Positions 51,582 through 60,619 are shown, counted from the stretch's first letter. The stretch is DNA of 61,179 nt from Geodermatophilus amargosae (GCF_900116515.1 NZ_FPBA01000006.1:152747-213925), one strand, 5' to 3'. Numbers and translations are program-made. Notes: generated by a model not told the origin, from the letters alone.

Positions 51582-51636
51582 CGATGTGCGCTCACGGGGC
51601 ATTTCCGGTTGGGGAATGCGCCGTGAGCGCACATCG
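51582..51636. repeat. Long palindromic stem-loop
   Basis: cgatgtgcgctcacgg (51582-51597) is perfectly complementary to ccgtgagcgcacatcg (51621-51636), and pairing continues inward with one mismatch to a loop of about 5 bases. It lies between the TPR gene and the DUF1330 gene, both on the minus strand. It may be a transcription terminator for DUF1330 or a dispersed palindromic (REP-like) element. Confidence 0.7.
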
Positions 51637-51662
51637 TCCGGCGGCGGCGGTGAGGCGGGAGC

Positions 51663-52034
51663 TCAGCCGCGATCCCAGGCGGTGGTCGGCTGTAACACCG
51701 CCTCGGTCAGCGCCTCCGTGCGGAAGTGCGTGACCTGCTGGTACTCCTGGTCGGCGACCATGCGGCTGAACGCCTCCCGCGAGGGATAGCGCACGAGCAG
51801 CACCGCGTCCCAGTCCTGGCCCGGCTCGGCCACGAGCGGGGTGCCGCCCTCCCCGGCGTAGAGCACCTCGCCGCCGTAGCGGGGAAGGAACGTCTCGCGC
51901 AGGGCCTGGGCGTAGCGCGCGTAGGACTCGCGCCCGCCCTCGGCGAAGCGGAGCAGGTTGAGCATCACCACCGGCCCGCCCGGGTCCTCCTGGAGGTAGC
52001 GCTTGAGGTCTGCACCGCGGGGATCGATCGCCAT
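51663..52034 (-). CDS. DUF1330 family protein
   Basis: 123 residues: PRGADLKRYLQEDPGGPVVMLNLLRFAEGG, ESYARYAQALRETFLPRYGGEVLYAGEGG and WDAVLLVRYPSREAFSRMVADQEYQQVTHFRTEAL. This is the DUF1330 ferredoxin-like fold (stress-response/ABM-like family) of usual length. Function unknown. Confidence 0.85.
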   Translation of the reverse strand: MAIDPRGADLKRYLQEDPGGPVVMLNLLRFAEGGRESYARYAQALRETFLPRYGGEVLYAGEGGTPLVAEPGQDWDAVLLVRYPSREAFSRMVADQEYQQVTHFRTEALTEAVLQPTTAWDRG

Positions 52035-52098
52035 CCCGCGACACTAACGAGAGGTCATGGCCGACCCGGCTGGCCAGAAGTCTGGCTAGAATAACCCC

Positions 52099-52371
52099 GT
52101 GACGACCATCCCGCTCAGCGAGGCCAAGGACAAGCTGTCGGCGTTGGTCGAGGCGGCCGAGAAGACCCACGAGATCGTCACGATCACCCGCCACGGACGG
52201 GAGGCCGCCGTCCTGATGGCGAAGGAGGACCTCGACTCGCTGCACGAGACCCTGTTCTGGCTCTCGCAGCCCAGCGTCCGCCGGGACGTCGACGAGGCCC
52301 GCGCGGAGGCTGAGCGCGGTGAGACCACCTCCGGAGAGGACCTGAGAGCCGAGTTCGGCCTCGACGGTTGA
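52099..52371 (+). CDS. Phd/YefM-type antitoxin
   Basis: GTG 52099. MTTIPLSEAKDKLSALVEAAEKTHEIVTITRHGREAAVLMAKEDLDSL is a Phd/YefM antitoxin N-terminus; the tail (SGEDLRAEFGLDG) binds the toxin. The stop overlaps the toxin start by 4 bp (TTGA). Confidence 0.88.
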   Translation: MTTIPLSEAKDKLSALVEAAEKTHEIVTITRHGREAAVLMAKEDLDSLHETLFWLSQPSVRRDVDEARAEAERGETTSGEDLRAEFGLDG

Positions 52372-52658
52372 CCGCGCCGTTCGAGGTCCGGATCTCCTCG
52401 TCGGCACGGCGCCAACTCGGACGCCTGCCCGCCAAGGTGGCGGCGGCCGTCGTCGAGTTCCTCACGACAGTCCTGCCCGTGAACCCGCTCCGCCTCAGCA
52501 AGCCGCTGACCGGGGACCTCGCTGGGCTGCGTAGTGCGCGGCGAGGTGACTACCGGGTCCTCCTCGAGGTCGACGAGGACCGCCGGCGGATCCTCGTGGT
52601 GCGCATCGCCCACCGGTCCGACGTCTACCGACCTCCGCCGCCGACCGGCGCGGGGTGA
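52368..52658 (+). CDS. RelE/ParE-superfamily toxin
   Basis: TTG 52368, coupled to the antitoxin. FEVRISSSARRQLGRLPAKVAAAVVEFLTTVL and KPLTGDLAGLRSARRGDYRVLLEVDEDRRRILVVRIAHRSDVY are the RelE/ParE fold with the Arg and Tyr residues (RRGDYRV, HRSDVYR) expected for an mRNA interferase. Complete. Confidence 0.9.
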   Translation: MTAPFEVRISSSARRQLGRLPAKVAAAVVEFLTTVLPVNPLRLSKPLTGDLAGLRSARRGDYRVLLEVDEDRRRILVVRIAHRSDVYRPPPPTGAG

Positions 52659-52715
52659 CGCCGGGTCCCCGACCGCACGCCTCAGCCGCTCCGCGGGCGG
52701 GCCGCAGGAAGTCGG

Positions 52716-53204
52716 TCAGATCCCCTCGCCGTATTGCGGGCAGTAGGCCGCTACGGCGGCGCCGACGATGGTCCCTGCCTGGGTCGCCGTCGCCTCTCCC
52801 GACTGGAGGACCATCACGCCTGCGTCGGCCAGGTCGCCCTGACCGGTGGAGATGTAGGCGCAGACCAGCCGCCCGACCTCGATGACGGCCTGCTCGTCGG
52901 TCCCGGGCGTGATGAGGCCGGCGTCGGACAGGGTGCCGAGGTAGCGGGCGTCCGCCTCGGGGTTGACGTCCATGACCTGCTCACCGGGCCGTGGCAGCGT
53001 CCTGGTCGCCGTCGAGGTGGTGGCGGAGGAGGACTCCGTGGGCAGGGAGTCGTGGGGAGCGCTCGTGCTGGTCGCCGCGGCCGTCGGCGGGGGCGCGGCA
53101 ACGGGGTCGTCGCGCCCCAGCACGACGAGCGTCACGGCGACCGCGGCCGCGAACAGGGCCATCGCCAGCGCAGTCACGACGACGGCTGTCCGCCTGGTCA
53201 ACAT
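52716..53204 (-). CDS. DUF732-domain exported protein
   Basis: 162 residues: an N-terminal membrane anchor or signal (VVVTALAMALFAAAVAVTLVVL), a Ser/Thr/Pro linker and a C-terminal DUF732 domain (DARYLGTLSDAGLITPGTDEQAVIEVGRLVCAYI, then AAVAAYCPQYGEGI). The two Cys likely pair outside the membrane. First of three similar tandem genes. Confidence 0.85.
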   Translation of the reverse strand: MLTRRTAVVVTALAMALFAAAVAVTLVVLGRDDPVAAPPPTAAATSTSAPHDSLPTESSSATTSTATRTLPRPGEQVMDVNPEADARYLGTLSDAGLITPGTDEQAVIEVGRLVCAYISTGQGDLADAGVMVLQSGEATATQAGTIVGAAVAAYCPQYGEGI

Positions 53205-53241
53205 CCCGGGGTCCCGTCCGTCGTCGCCACCGTCGCCGTAC

Positions 53242-53892
53242 TCAGTCGAGTGAGTGCTGCGGACACAGGGCGACGATCGCGGCGCTGGTGACCTCGGAGG
53301 ACTGCCTCGAGGTCATCCCGGAGGAGACCCCGATGCTGACGATGCGCGCCCGGGTCTGGTCGCTGTTGCCGTAAGTGTCGAGGTAGTCGCAGGTGACGTC
53401 ACCGATCTCGACGAGGGTCGCGTCGTCCACGGTGCGGAACGCCGGGTCGGTACTCCGGAGGAGTCGCAGGTACTCCTCGTAGTCCGAGGTGCCCGGTGCA
53501 GCCGCCTGCTCGGCCTGGGACCGGGCTGCCTCCGCCTCCCCCGCCCTGGTCGACGCCGCAGCGGCAGCCGCCTCCGCCTCGGTGGCCTCGACGGCGAGAT
53601 TGTCGACGCCGCGTTGTGCATCCCGCAGGTCGGTGTCCTGCTGCTCGTCCTCCGCGCGCTCGGCTGCAGCCAGGTCGGCAGCAGTGGAGCGCGAGTCGAT
53701 CAGGAGAGCAGTGAGGACGCCGACGCTCGTCAGCAGGACGGCGGCCGCGATGGCGAGCGCGATGACGAGGCCGTTGCGCCGGGACCGAGGCGCCGGCTGA
53801 AGGGGTCCGGACGGCGTGCCGTCGCCGTCGGCCTGCCACGGGCCGGGGTCGACCAGGAGCGGTACGGGCGCTCCGGGGAGAGGCTGGGACAT
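53242..53892 (-). CDS. DUF732-like membrane protein with coiled coil (216 aa)
   Basis: Cytoplasmic Pro-rich N-terminus, one transmembrane segment (GLVIALAIAAAVLLTSVGVLTALLI), an Ala/Glu-rich coiled coil (DLAAAERAEDEQQD to ARSQAEQAAAPG) and a C-terminal domain with a Cys pair (GDVTCDYLDTYGNSD and IVALCPQHSLD) in the DUF732 style. Similar in plan to 54002-54760, one gene upstream. Confidence 0.75.
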   Translation of the reverse strand: MSQPLPGAPVPLLVDPGPWQADGDGTPSGPLQPAPRSRRNGLVIALAIAAAVLLTSVGVLTALLIDSRSTAADLAAAERAEDEQQDTDLRDAQRGVDNLAVEATEAEAAAAAASTRAGEAEAARSQAEQAAAPGTSDYEEYLRLLRSTDPAFRTVDDATLVEIGDVTCDYLDTYGNSDQTRARIVSIGVSSGMTSRQSSEVTSAAIVALCPQHSLD

Positions 53893-54001
53893 GGGTGTCC
53901 TCCATTCGGGGACGCAGCGGGGCTGTCGGGGCCCCGGCTGTGGCGGAGTCGTGACGTGCGGCTCCGGCCGACGCTCGTCGTCGGCGGGGGAGCCAGTGAG
54001 G

Positions 54002-54760
54002 TCAGGAGCCGTACTCGGGGCAGAGGATCTGGGTCGCTGCTGTGACCAGGAGGATCGCGTCGTCGATGGCGTAGGTCGCGACGGCCCGGTCGAACGCGTC
54101 GGTGAGATCGGGCGGCGTACCGGCCGTCGAGTCGAGGTAGCTGCACACGTCGCGTCCCCGCTGCAGCAGTTGGGCGTCGGTGGCGCTGGTCATGGTCTCG
54201 GTGGCACGCAGGGCGTCGACGAACGTCTGCTCGTCCGCGGCAGCGGCCTCGGCGTCCGCCTGCTCACGAGCGGCGGTGGCCTCCTCTGCGGCGCTCTGAG
54301 CAGCCTCAGCCGCAGCGATGCGGCCCTCGGCGGCAGCTGCGTCGGCCTCGGCGTCGCTGATCCGCTCCTCCAGCCGACCCCGCTCGTCCTGGACGGCCTG
54401 TAGCTCTTCGGCCTGTTGGCGGTCCTCGGCTGCTTCCGCCGCGGTGAGCGCGTCCGCGTCCGCCCGAGCAGTGACCACCAGCGCGGTGAGGACACCGGCG
54501 GCGGCTAGCAACAGGACGACGGCGACCGACAGGGCGAGGACGAGACGGTTGCGCCGCCGAGGCTGCTGGGACGAGATGTCCACGGGTGCCGGGACCGACT
54601 CCCAGGCGGCCGGCAGAACCGCGGTCCCGGTCCGTTCGCCATGAGGCGCGGCCTCCCCGGACCCCAGGGGTCCCGCCGGCGCTCCATTCCCGTCCGCCAG
54701 GGGCTGCGGAGGCGAGGGAGGTGGGGTCTGTATCGGGGACTCCGAGGTGGGCTGGGACAT
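54002..54760 (-). CDS. DUF732-like membrane protein with coiled coil (252 aa)
   Basis: From ATG 54760 (MSQPTSESPIQ). Same plan as its neighbour: Pro-rich head, one membrane segment (LVLALSVAVVLLLAAAGVLTALVV), a longer Ala/Glu coiled coil (EERISDAEADAAAAEGRIAA and repeats), and a C-terminal Cys-containing domain (RGRDVCSYLDSTAGTPPD, TAATQILCPEYGS). The first gene of this three-gene array in its own orientation, followed by the other two within 110 and 38 bp. Confidence 0.75.
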   Translation of the reverse strand: MSQPTSESPIQTPPPSPPQPLADGNGAPAGPLGSGEAAPHGERTGTAVLPAAWESVPAPVDISSQQPRRRNRLVLALSVAVVLLLAAAGVLTALVVTARADADALTAAEAAEDRQQAEELQAVQDERGRLEERISDAEADAAAAEGRIAAAEAAQSAAEEATAAREQADAEAAAADEQTFVDALRATETMTSATDAQLLQRGRDVCSYLDSTAGTPPDLTDAFDRAVATYAIDDAILLVTAATQILCPEYGS

Positions 54761-55032
54761 CGCTGCCCTTCCGGACGGGGCGCGGCGGCACCGCGGCGTG
54801 ATCTGTCGCGAGGGTCGGCAGCGCGTCCGCGCACACGAGGACAGCTGGGCGACGTGTCGACCGGTGCGTCGTCCCTTCCTGTTCTCGTCGGACCCCGTGT
54901 CGCGCCGGTGACCCGGCGCGGGCAGCAGTGTGTCAGCGGGCGAGGACGAGAACGGGCCGGTACCGGTCTCGAACGGGTCACGTCTCGTCACCTCTGACCC
55001 GCCAGAGATCAGCGGGTCGTGCGAGCCGTGCG

Positions 55033-56436
55033 TCAGTGCCCGATCAGCCGCTCGAGCGCTGCGGTGAAGGAGGCGTTCCACAGGCCGAGGTGCGGCCAGC
55101 GCTCGGCGACGTGCGCCGTCGCCGCCTCGACCGACATCCCCTGCTCGCGCACGAGCCAGCCGCGTAGCACCAGCCCGGTCCGTGACGCCCCGCCGTGGCA
55201 GTGCACGAGCACCCGGTGGCCCTCGGCGTGCAGCGCGGCGAGGTCGTCGAGGACGTCGGCGAGCATCACGTCGAGGTCGACGTTGTGCTCGTTGTCGGCG
55301 ATGTAGGCCATCCGGTGGTTCGTGTGCGGGAACGGCTCGCCCAGCCGGCACAGCGAAATGACGGCGAAGTCCTCGTCGGAGCACCGCGCGCCGTCGAGGT
55401 TGCCCGCCCAGATCCCCGGCAGGACCTCGACCGGGCCGATCCGCGGGATGACGCCGGGGTCGTACGACGGCACCGGCTTGCCGTCCAGCGCCGCCGCGAG
55501 CTGCTGCAGGTCGGCCAGCCGCCACACGCGGTCGCCATGACCGGGGATCCGCCCGTGCACCGCCGACGACCACCGCATCGGGATGCCGCCCATCCCGTAC
55601 ACCGCCCCGGCCAGCCCGCCGGCCACGCAGGCCACCGTGTCCGTGTCGCCGCCGAGGTCGATCACCAGCCGCAGCACCTCGGCGAAGTCGCGCCCGTGCC
55701 GCAGCGCCCACAGCGCCTGGCCGAGCGTCGGCCACACCGCGCCGTTGGATTCGGTTGCCATCGACGGCTCCCAGTCGGGAGCCAGCACGGTCGCCCACCG
55801 GTCCCGGTGCTCCTCGGCCACCAGCGCCAAGGCATCGGGGACGGCGGCCAGCGGGTCGCCGCCGTCGAGCGCTACCCGCATCAGCTCGTGGAAGACGGCG
55901 CAGCCCTCACCGGCCGACGGGTCGCCGTGCGTGAGCATCGAGATCCGCCGGGCGGCGTCCACCGTGGCGTCGGTACCGAAGCGGGAGAACCAGATCGCCG
56001 CCGGCGTCGTCCGCATCAGCGAGCCGTTACCCGCCGCGTGCCCCGACCGCGCGAAGTGCTCCGGGGCAGCGCGATCCCACGGCAGGCGCGACGACAGCAC
56101 CGCCCGCGTCTGGTTGCCGATGTCCGGCGGCCCGGCCTCCGCCCAGGTGACGAAGCGCGCGAACAGGTCCGGTTCGGACAGCCCGCCTCGCGACACCAGC
56201 GACTGCGCCACCAGCAGCGCCATCTGAGTGTCGTCGGTGAACTCGCCCGGCTCCCACCCCAGCGACCCGCCGCCGCACATCTCGGTGGCCGACCCGCGGG
56301 CAGGGGAGGGGAAGCGGGCGGAGAACGCCCCGGGCGGGCCGAACTCGAACGGCGCACCCAGCGCGTCACCCACCGCCGAGCCGACGAGGGCACCCGCCAC
56401 CCGGTGGGAGCGGTGCAGTCCTGCAGTCACGCGCAC
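55033..56436 (-). CDS. ADP-ribosylglycohydrolase fused to a dual-specificity phosphatase domain
   Basis: 467 residues from ATG or GTG at 56436. The N-terminal ADP-ribosylglycohydrolase (about 1-300) has GSAVGDALGAPFEFG, GEFTDDTQMAL (metal-binding Thr67-Asp68-Asp69) and LGGDTDTVACVAGGLAGA (second metal site). The C-terminal ~120 residues are a cysteine phosphatase: VHCHGGASRTG, with Cys413 and Arg419 of the HCx5R loop. Both active sites look complete. ADP-ribose removal joined to phosphatase activity in one chain is unusual. Confidence 0.9.
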   Translation of the reverse strand: MRVTAGLHRSHRVAGALVGSAVGDALGAPFEFGPPGAFSARFPSPARGSATEMCGGGSLGWEPGEFTDDTQMALLVAQSLVSRGGLSEPDLFARFVTWAEAGPPDIGNQTRAVLSSRLPWDRAAPEHFARSGHAAGNGSLMRTTPAAIWFSRFGTDATVDAARRISMLTHGDPSAGEGCAVFHELMRVALDGGDPLAAVPDALALVAEEHRDRWATVLAPDWEPSMATESNGAVWPTLGQALWALRHGRDFAEVLRLVIDLGGDTDTVACVAGGLAGAVYGMGGIPMRWSSAVHGRIPGHGDRVWRLADLQQLAAALDGKPVPSYDPGVIPRIGPVEVLPGIWAGNLDGARCSDEDFAVISLCRLGEPFPHTNHRMAYIADNEHNVDLDVMLADVLDDLAALHAEGHRVLVHCHGGASRTGLVLRGWLVREQGMSVEAATAHVAERWPHLGLWNASFTAALERLIGH

Positions 56437-56504
56437 AGTCTCCGTGACGCGGTCCGGCGCGGAAGACGCCGATCACGGTCGCCGCATGAGACCGTCCCGT
56501 CTCG

Positions 56505-59500
56505 ATGTACCGCACAGACGGATCCCTGGTCCTGAGCCCCACCGACCTGACCCGCCACCAGGCCTGCCCGCACGTGACGACGCTCGACCTCGCCGTCGCC
56601 GACGGCCGGCTCAAGCCACTCGCCGAGGGCCCGACCGACCACGCCGCGCTCATCGCCGACCTCGGCACCGAGCACGAGATGCGCTACCTCGACGCGCTCG
56701 AGGCCGAGGGCCGGACCGTCGTCCGCATCCCGGCGCGGTTCGACGCAGCCGGCCGCCGCGAGGCAGAGGCGTTGACGCTGCAGGCCATGCGCGACGGCGT
56801 CGACGTCATCTCGCAGGCGCAGTTCTTCGACGGCGTGTGGGGTGGCGCGGCCGACTTCCTGCTCAAGGTGGCGACGCCGTCGAACCTCGGCGACTGGTCC
56901 TACGAGGTCGCCGACGCCAAGCTCGCCCGCCGCGTCAAGGTGCCCGCGCTGCTGCAGATGGCCACCTACGCCGAGCGCCTCGCCGTCCTCCAGGGCCGCC
57001 GGCCCGACCGCATCTGCGTGGTCACCGGCGACGGCGTCACCAACCCGTGGCGGCTGGTCGACGTCGCCGCCTACGCCCGCCGCGCCCGCCGGAACCTGAC
57101 CGCCTTCGTCGCCGACCCGCCGGCCACCGAGCCGGTCCCGACGTCGTACTGCAACCAGTGCACCTGGAAGCCCCGCTGCGACGCCGAGCTGCTGGCCGCC
57201 GACGACCTGAGCCTCGTCGCCGGCATGCGCCGCGACACCCGCGACGCCCTGCGCGCTGCCGGCATCACCACGCTCGAGCAGCTGGCCGAGGCCGCACCCG
57301 AGACGCTCAAGGCCGCCCGCATCGGCGCGGCCACCCGCACCCGGCTGCAGGAGCAGGCGCGCCAGCAGCTCGACGAGCGCCGCACCGGCGTCCCGAGCCG
57401 CACGCTGCTCGCGCCGGTCGAGAACATCGGCCTGCTCCGCCTCCCCGAGCCGAGCGACGGCGACCTCTACCTCGACTTCGAGGGCGATCCTCACTCCGCC
57501 GACGGCGCGGGCCTGGAGTACCTCGCCGGCATCGGCGACCGCGACGGCGACTTCACCGCCCTGTGGGCGCACGACCCCGCCGCCGAGAAGCAGATGGTCG
57601 CCGATCTGGTCGACCTGATCGTCGATGCCTGGCGCGCCGACCCCGGCATGCACGTCTACCACTACGCCGCCTACGAGGTCAGCGCGCTCAAGCGGCTCAC
57701 CGGCCGGTACGGCGTCCGCGAGGCCGAGCTCGACCAGCTGCTGCGCGCCGAGCGGTTCGTCGACCTCTATCCCGTCGTCCGGCAGTCGATGCGCATCAGC
57801 AAGGGCTCGTACTCGATCAAGAAGGTCGAGGCCTTCTACGGCCGGCAGCACACCGGCGACGTCGCCGACGCGATGGGCAGCGTCATCGCCTACGAGCAGT
57901 GGCTGGCCGACCGGGATCCCGCCCGCTTGAAGGCGATCGAGGACTACAACAAGGACGACGTCGACTCGACCCGCGAGCTGCACGACTGGCTCGAGACCCA
58001 GCGCGAGGAGATGGAGAGACAGTTCGGCGGCCAGCCGCGGCCCCTGCTGTCCGAGACCACCGGCCCGGTGGAGCGCTCGGAGGCCGAGGTCGAGGAGCTC
58101 GCGCTGGTCGAGCGGCTGCAGGCGGCCGGGCACGACCTGCTCGGCAACCTCGTGCAGTGGCACCGCCGCGAGGCCCGCCCCGGCTGGTGGGAGTTCTTCA
58201 GTCGGCAGTCGCTGGACACGGAGGCACTCGTCGAGGACGGCGCCGCGCTCGGCCGGCTGACCGCGCCGGTCGAGGTCGGCCAGGAGAAGCGCTCGAAGCT
58301 CTACGAGTACCGGTTCCCGCCGCAGGACACGAAGTTCTCGGTCGGCGCCACGGCGGTCGACGTCGACCAGCGGGGCAGCGTGGGCACCGTCGTCGTGCTC
58401 GACGCCGTCGCGGGACGGGTCGTCGTCAAGACGGCGAAGGCGGCCGCCACCCCGCGCGGGCTCGGGCCGAGCGGTCCGCTGGACGACAAGGGCATGCGCG
58501 CGGCGATCGCGGCGACCGCCGACGACGTCCTCGCCGGCCGGGACTGCCTCGGCCAGGCGCTGATCGAGCGCCGGGTGCCCGCGGACTGCCGGAGGCTGCC
58601 GGGGGAGGAGGCCGGCGACGCCGTCGTCCGGCTCGGGCTGCGGCTCGACGGCGAGGTGCTCGCCGTGCAGGGCCCGCCCGGCAGCGGCAAGACACGCGCC
58701 GCCTCGCACCTGATCCGTGCGCTGCTCGACGCCGGCAAGAAGGTCGGCGTCACAGCGACCTCGCACGCCGTCATCGGCAACGTGCTGTCCGCCGTGGGCC
58801 GGCCGGCGCTGCAGAAGTGCGACGAGAAGCAGGCCTGCGGGGCGCCGGGCGTGGAGTGGTCGAAGGACGGCAAGGAGGTCGCCTCCCGGTTGCTCGACGG
58901 CGACGTGTCGCTGGTCGGCGGGACGGCGTGGTTCTGGACGCAGCCGGACCTCGCTGGGGCCGTCGACGTGCTCGTCGTCGACGAGGCGGGGCAGTTCTCG
59001 CTGGCCAACGCGGTCGCCGTGGCGCGTTCCGCTCGGTCCCTGGTGCTGCTCGGCGACCCGCAGCAGCTCGCTCAGCCGACCCAGGGCGTTCACCCCGGCG
59101 ACTCGGGGCTCTCGGCGCTGGAGCACCTGCTCGAGGGCCACCCGACCGTGCCCGAGGGGCGCGGGGTCTTCCTCGACACGACCTACCGGATGCACCCGGC
59201 GCTGACCGCGTTCGTGTCCGACCTGGCGTACGAGGGCCGGCTGGAGTCGGCCGCGCTGCGGGAGCGGATCACCGTGCGGCCGGGCGGTCTGGTGTCCGGC
59301 TCGGGGCTCGCGGTGCGGGAGGTCCGGCACACGGTGCTGTCGTCGGCGTCGTCCGCCGAGGAGGCGGCCGAGGTCGCAGCGGTGTGGGAGTCGCTGCAGG
59401 GCGTCGGCTGGGTGGACCCCGAGGGTGCAGAGCGGCCGATCGGTCCCGACGACGTGCTCGTGGTCGCGCCGTACAACAACCAGGTGGCGCTGATCCGCTC

Positions 59501-59780
59501 GCTGCTGCCCGACGGCGCGCGGGTGGGCACGGTCGACCGGTTCCAGGGCCAGGAGGCACCGGTGGTCGTCTACTCGACGACGTCGACGTCGACCGAGGAG
59601 GCGCCGCGCGGGGTGTCGTTCCTGTACGACCTCAACCGGCTCAACGTGGCGGTGTCGCGGGCCAAGGCGCTGGCGGTGGTGGTGATGAGCCCGCTGCTGC
59701 TCGACGCCGCGGTGCGGACACCGGAACAGCTGCGCCAGGTCAACGCGATGTGCCGGCTGGCCGAGATGGCCGGTGTCTGA
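56505..59780 (+). CDS. TM0106-type RecB-like nuclease/helicase
   Basis: 1091 residues. N-terminal RecB-like nuclease (about 1-240) with Asp/Glu-Lys pattern around WSYEVADAKLARR and Cys216/219/225 (CNQCTWKPRC), an RNase H-like block around residues 322-327 (YLDFEG), then a superfamily-1 helicase (Walker A GPPGSGKT 723-730, DEAGQ around 826) with TTYRMHP, VVAPYNNQ and LNVAVSRAKALAVVVMS motifs. Likely a DNA-processing or repair helicase-nuclease; such proteins also appear in defence islands. Confidence 0.9.
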   Translation: MYRTDGSLVLSPTDLTRHQACPHVTTLDLAVADGRLKPLAEGPTDHAALIADLGTEHEMRYLDALEAEGRTVVRIPARFDAAGRREAEALTLQAMRDGVDVISQAQFFDGVWGGAADFLLKVATPSNLGDWSYEVADAKLARRVKVPALLQMATYAERLAVLQGRRPDRICVVTGDGVTNPWRLVDVAAYARRARRNLTAFVADPPATEPVPTSYCNQCTWKPRCDAELLAADDLSLVAGMRRDTRDALRAAGITTLEQLAEAAPETLKAARIGAATRTRLQEQARQQLDERRTGVPSRTLLAPVENIGLLRLPEPSDGDLYLDFEGDPHSADGAGLEYLAGIGDRDGDFTALWAHDPAAEKQMVADLVDLIVDAWRADPGMHVYHYAAYEVSALKRLTGRYGVREAELDQLLRAERFVDLYPVVRQSMRISKGSYSIKKVEAFYGRQHTGDVADAMGSVIAYEQWLADRDPARLKAIEDYNKDDVDSTRELHDWLETQREEMERQFGGQPRPLLSETTGPVERSEAEVEELALVERLQAAGHDLLGNLVQWHRREARPGWWEFFSRQSLDTEALVEDGAALGRLTAPVEVGQEKRSKLYEYRFPPQDTKFSVGATAVDVDQRGSVGTVVVLDAVAGRVVVKTAKAAATPRGLGPSGPLDDKGMRAAIAATADDVLAGRDCLGQALIERRVPADCRRLPGEEAGDAVVRLGLRLDGEVLAVQGPPGSGKTRAASHLIRALLDAGKKVGVTATSHAVIGNVLSAVGRPALQKCDEKQACGAPGVEWSKDGKEVASRLLDGDVSLVGGTAWFWTQPDLAGAVDVLVVDEAGQFSLANAVAVARSARSLVLLGDPQQLAQPTQGVHPGDSGLSALEHLLEGHPTVPEGRGVFLDTTYRMHPALTAFVSDLAYEGRLESAALRERITVRPGGLVSGSGLAVREVRHTVLSSASSAEEAAEVAAVWESLQGVGWVDPEGAERPIGPDDVLVVAPYNNQVALIRSLLPDGARVGTVDRFQGQEAPVVVYSTTSTSTEEAPRGVSFLYDLNRLNVAVSRAKALAVVVMSPLLLDAAVRTPEQLRQVNAMCRLAEMAGV

Positions 59781-60198
59781 CACCGGGGAGCTCGCGGCGC
59801 TGGTAGGGGTTGCGCCCGACGTGCTGGTGCGGGCGCTGGGTGACGCGTGGACCGAGGTGGCCGGGCCGGTGCACGAGCGGTGGTTCGTGAGCGGCCGGCC
59901 GGCGCAGGTGGCGGTCGGCTGGGACGGTTTCGGCTTCACGCTGGCCCGTCCCGAGCCGCGGTGGTCTGGGCCTGCGGAGCTGGTGTGGGAGTTCGTGGCC
60001 GACCGCCGCTTCTCGTCCGACGACGTGCTGTACGAGCGGGCGGGCCTGGCCGAGGCGGCCGAGGAGGTCGCCCGCAAGCGCCGGCGCAGCTTCCGCTGGT
60101 GCCCGGTGTGCCGGCAGGTCAACGCTCGGGAGCACGTGCACGACAACACCGGACTGTGCATGCCGTGCGTCGAGCGGTACCTCGGCATCCAGCACTGA
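59773..60198 (+). CDS. Hypothetical zinc-ribbon protein (141 aa)
   Basis: GTG 59773 overlaps the helicase stop by 8 bp, so the two are coupled. The N-terminal part is a small alpha/beta domain (LVRALGDAWTEVAGPVHERWFV, VAVGWDGFGFTL); the C-terminal part has RWCPVCRQVNAREHVHDNTGLCMPCVERY, a CxxC...CxxC zinc ribbon. Probably an accessory factor of the helicase; no known family. Confidence 0.65.
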   Translation: MSDTGELAALVGVAPDVLVRALGDAWTEVAGPVHERWFVSGRPAQVAVGWDGFGFTLARPEPRWSGPAELVWEFVADRRFSSDDVLYERAGLAEAAEEVARKRRRSFRWCPVCRQVNAREHVHDNTGLCMPCVERYLGIQH

Positions 60199-60205
60199 CC
60201 TCCGG

Positions 60206-60619
60206 TCAGTCGCCTTGCTGCGAGACCGCGTCGTACACGGCGACGGGCAGGGGTACCTCGTAATAGCGGCGCTGCTTCGCCTTCTCCAGGAGTTGCCGCA
60301 GCCGTTCGCCGCCGAGGCGCAGCAGGCGGAAGTGCGCCGGGTCGCCCTGGCGCACGTTCTCGACGATGTAGACCCAGAAGTGATCCGGGTCGTCCTTGGC
60401 CGCCTCGTACTGGCGGGGCTCGAGCCAGAGCGTCTCGCCGCGTGACGTCGTGCCGTACGCCTTCACCTCGACGACGCGGTCGCCGCTGACCAAGTCGGCC
60501 ACGGCGCCCTGATAGCGGGTGTCGCGGGCCATCCGACCCGCTGTGGCCTCCTGCGCCATGACGAAGCTGATCGCTGCGTCCTCGACCTGCTTCGGTGACC
60601 TCAACTCGGATGTCGTCAC
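60206..60619 (-). CDS. DUF3883 (NOV_C) domain protein
   Basis: 137 residues from GTG 60619, with GGGGAG 6 bp upstream; GTG 60646 is less likely. The core VVEVKAYGTTSRGETLWLEPRQYEAAKDDPDHFWVYIVENVRQGD is the DUF3883 signature, which has the EVK of a PD-(D/E)XK fold. Standalone DUF3883 proteins are common in restriction and defence loci. Convergent with the zinc-ribbon gene, 8 bp away. Confidence 0.8.
   Translation of the reverse strand: MTTSELRSPKQVEDAAISFVMAQEATAGRMARDTRYQGAVADLVSGDRVVEVKAYGTTSRGETLWLEPRQYEAAKDDPDHFWVYIVENVRQGDPAHFRLLRLGGERLRQLLEKAKQRRYYEVPLPVAVYDAVSQQGD

Noticed and set aside
56228..59806. 1192-residue plus-strand open frame and a 1413-residue minus-strand frame over the same region
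   Set aside because: Both overlap the TM0106 helicase, whose motifs are in a different frame; these are shadows of its biased codons.
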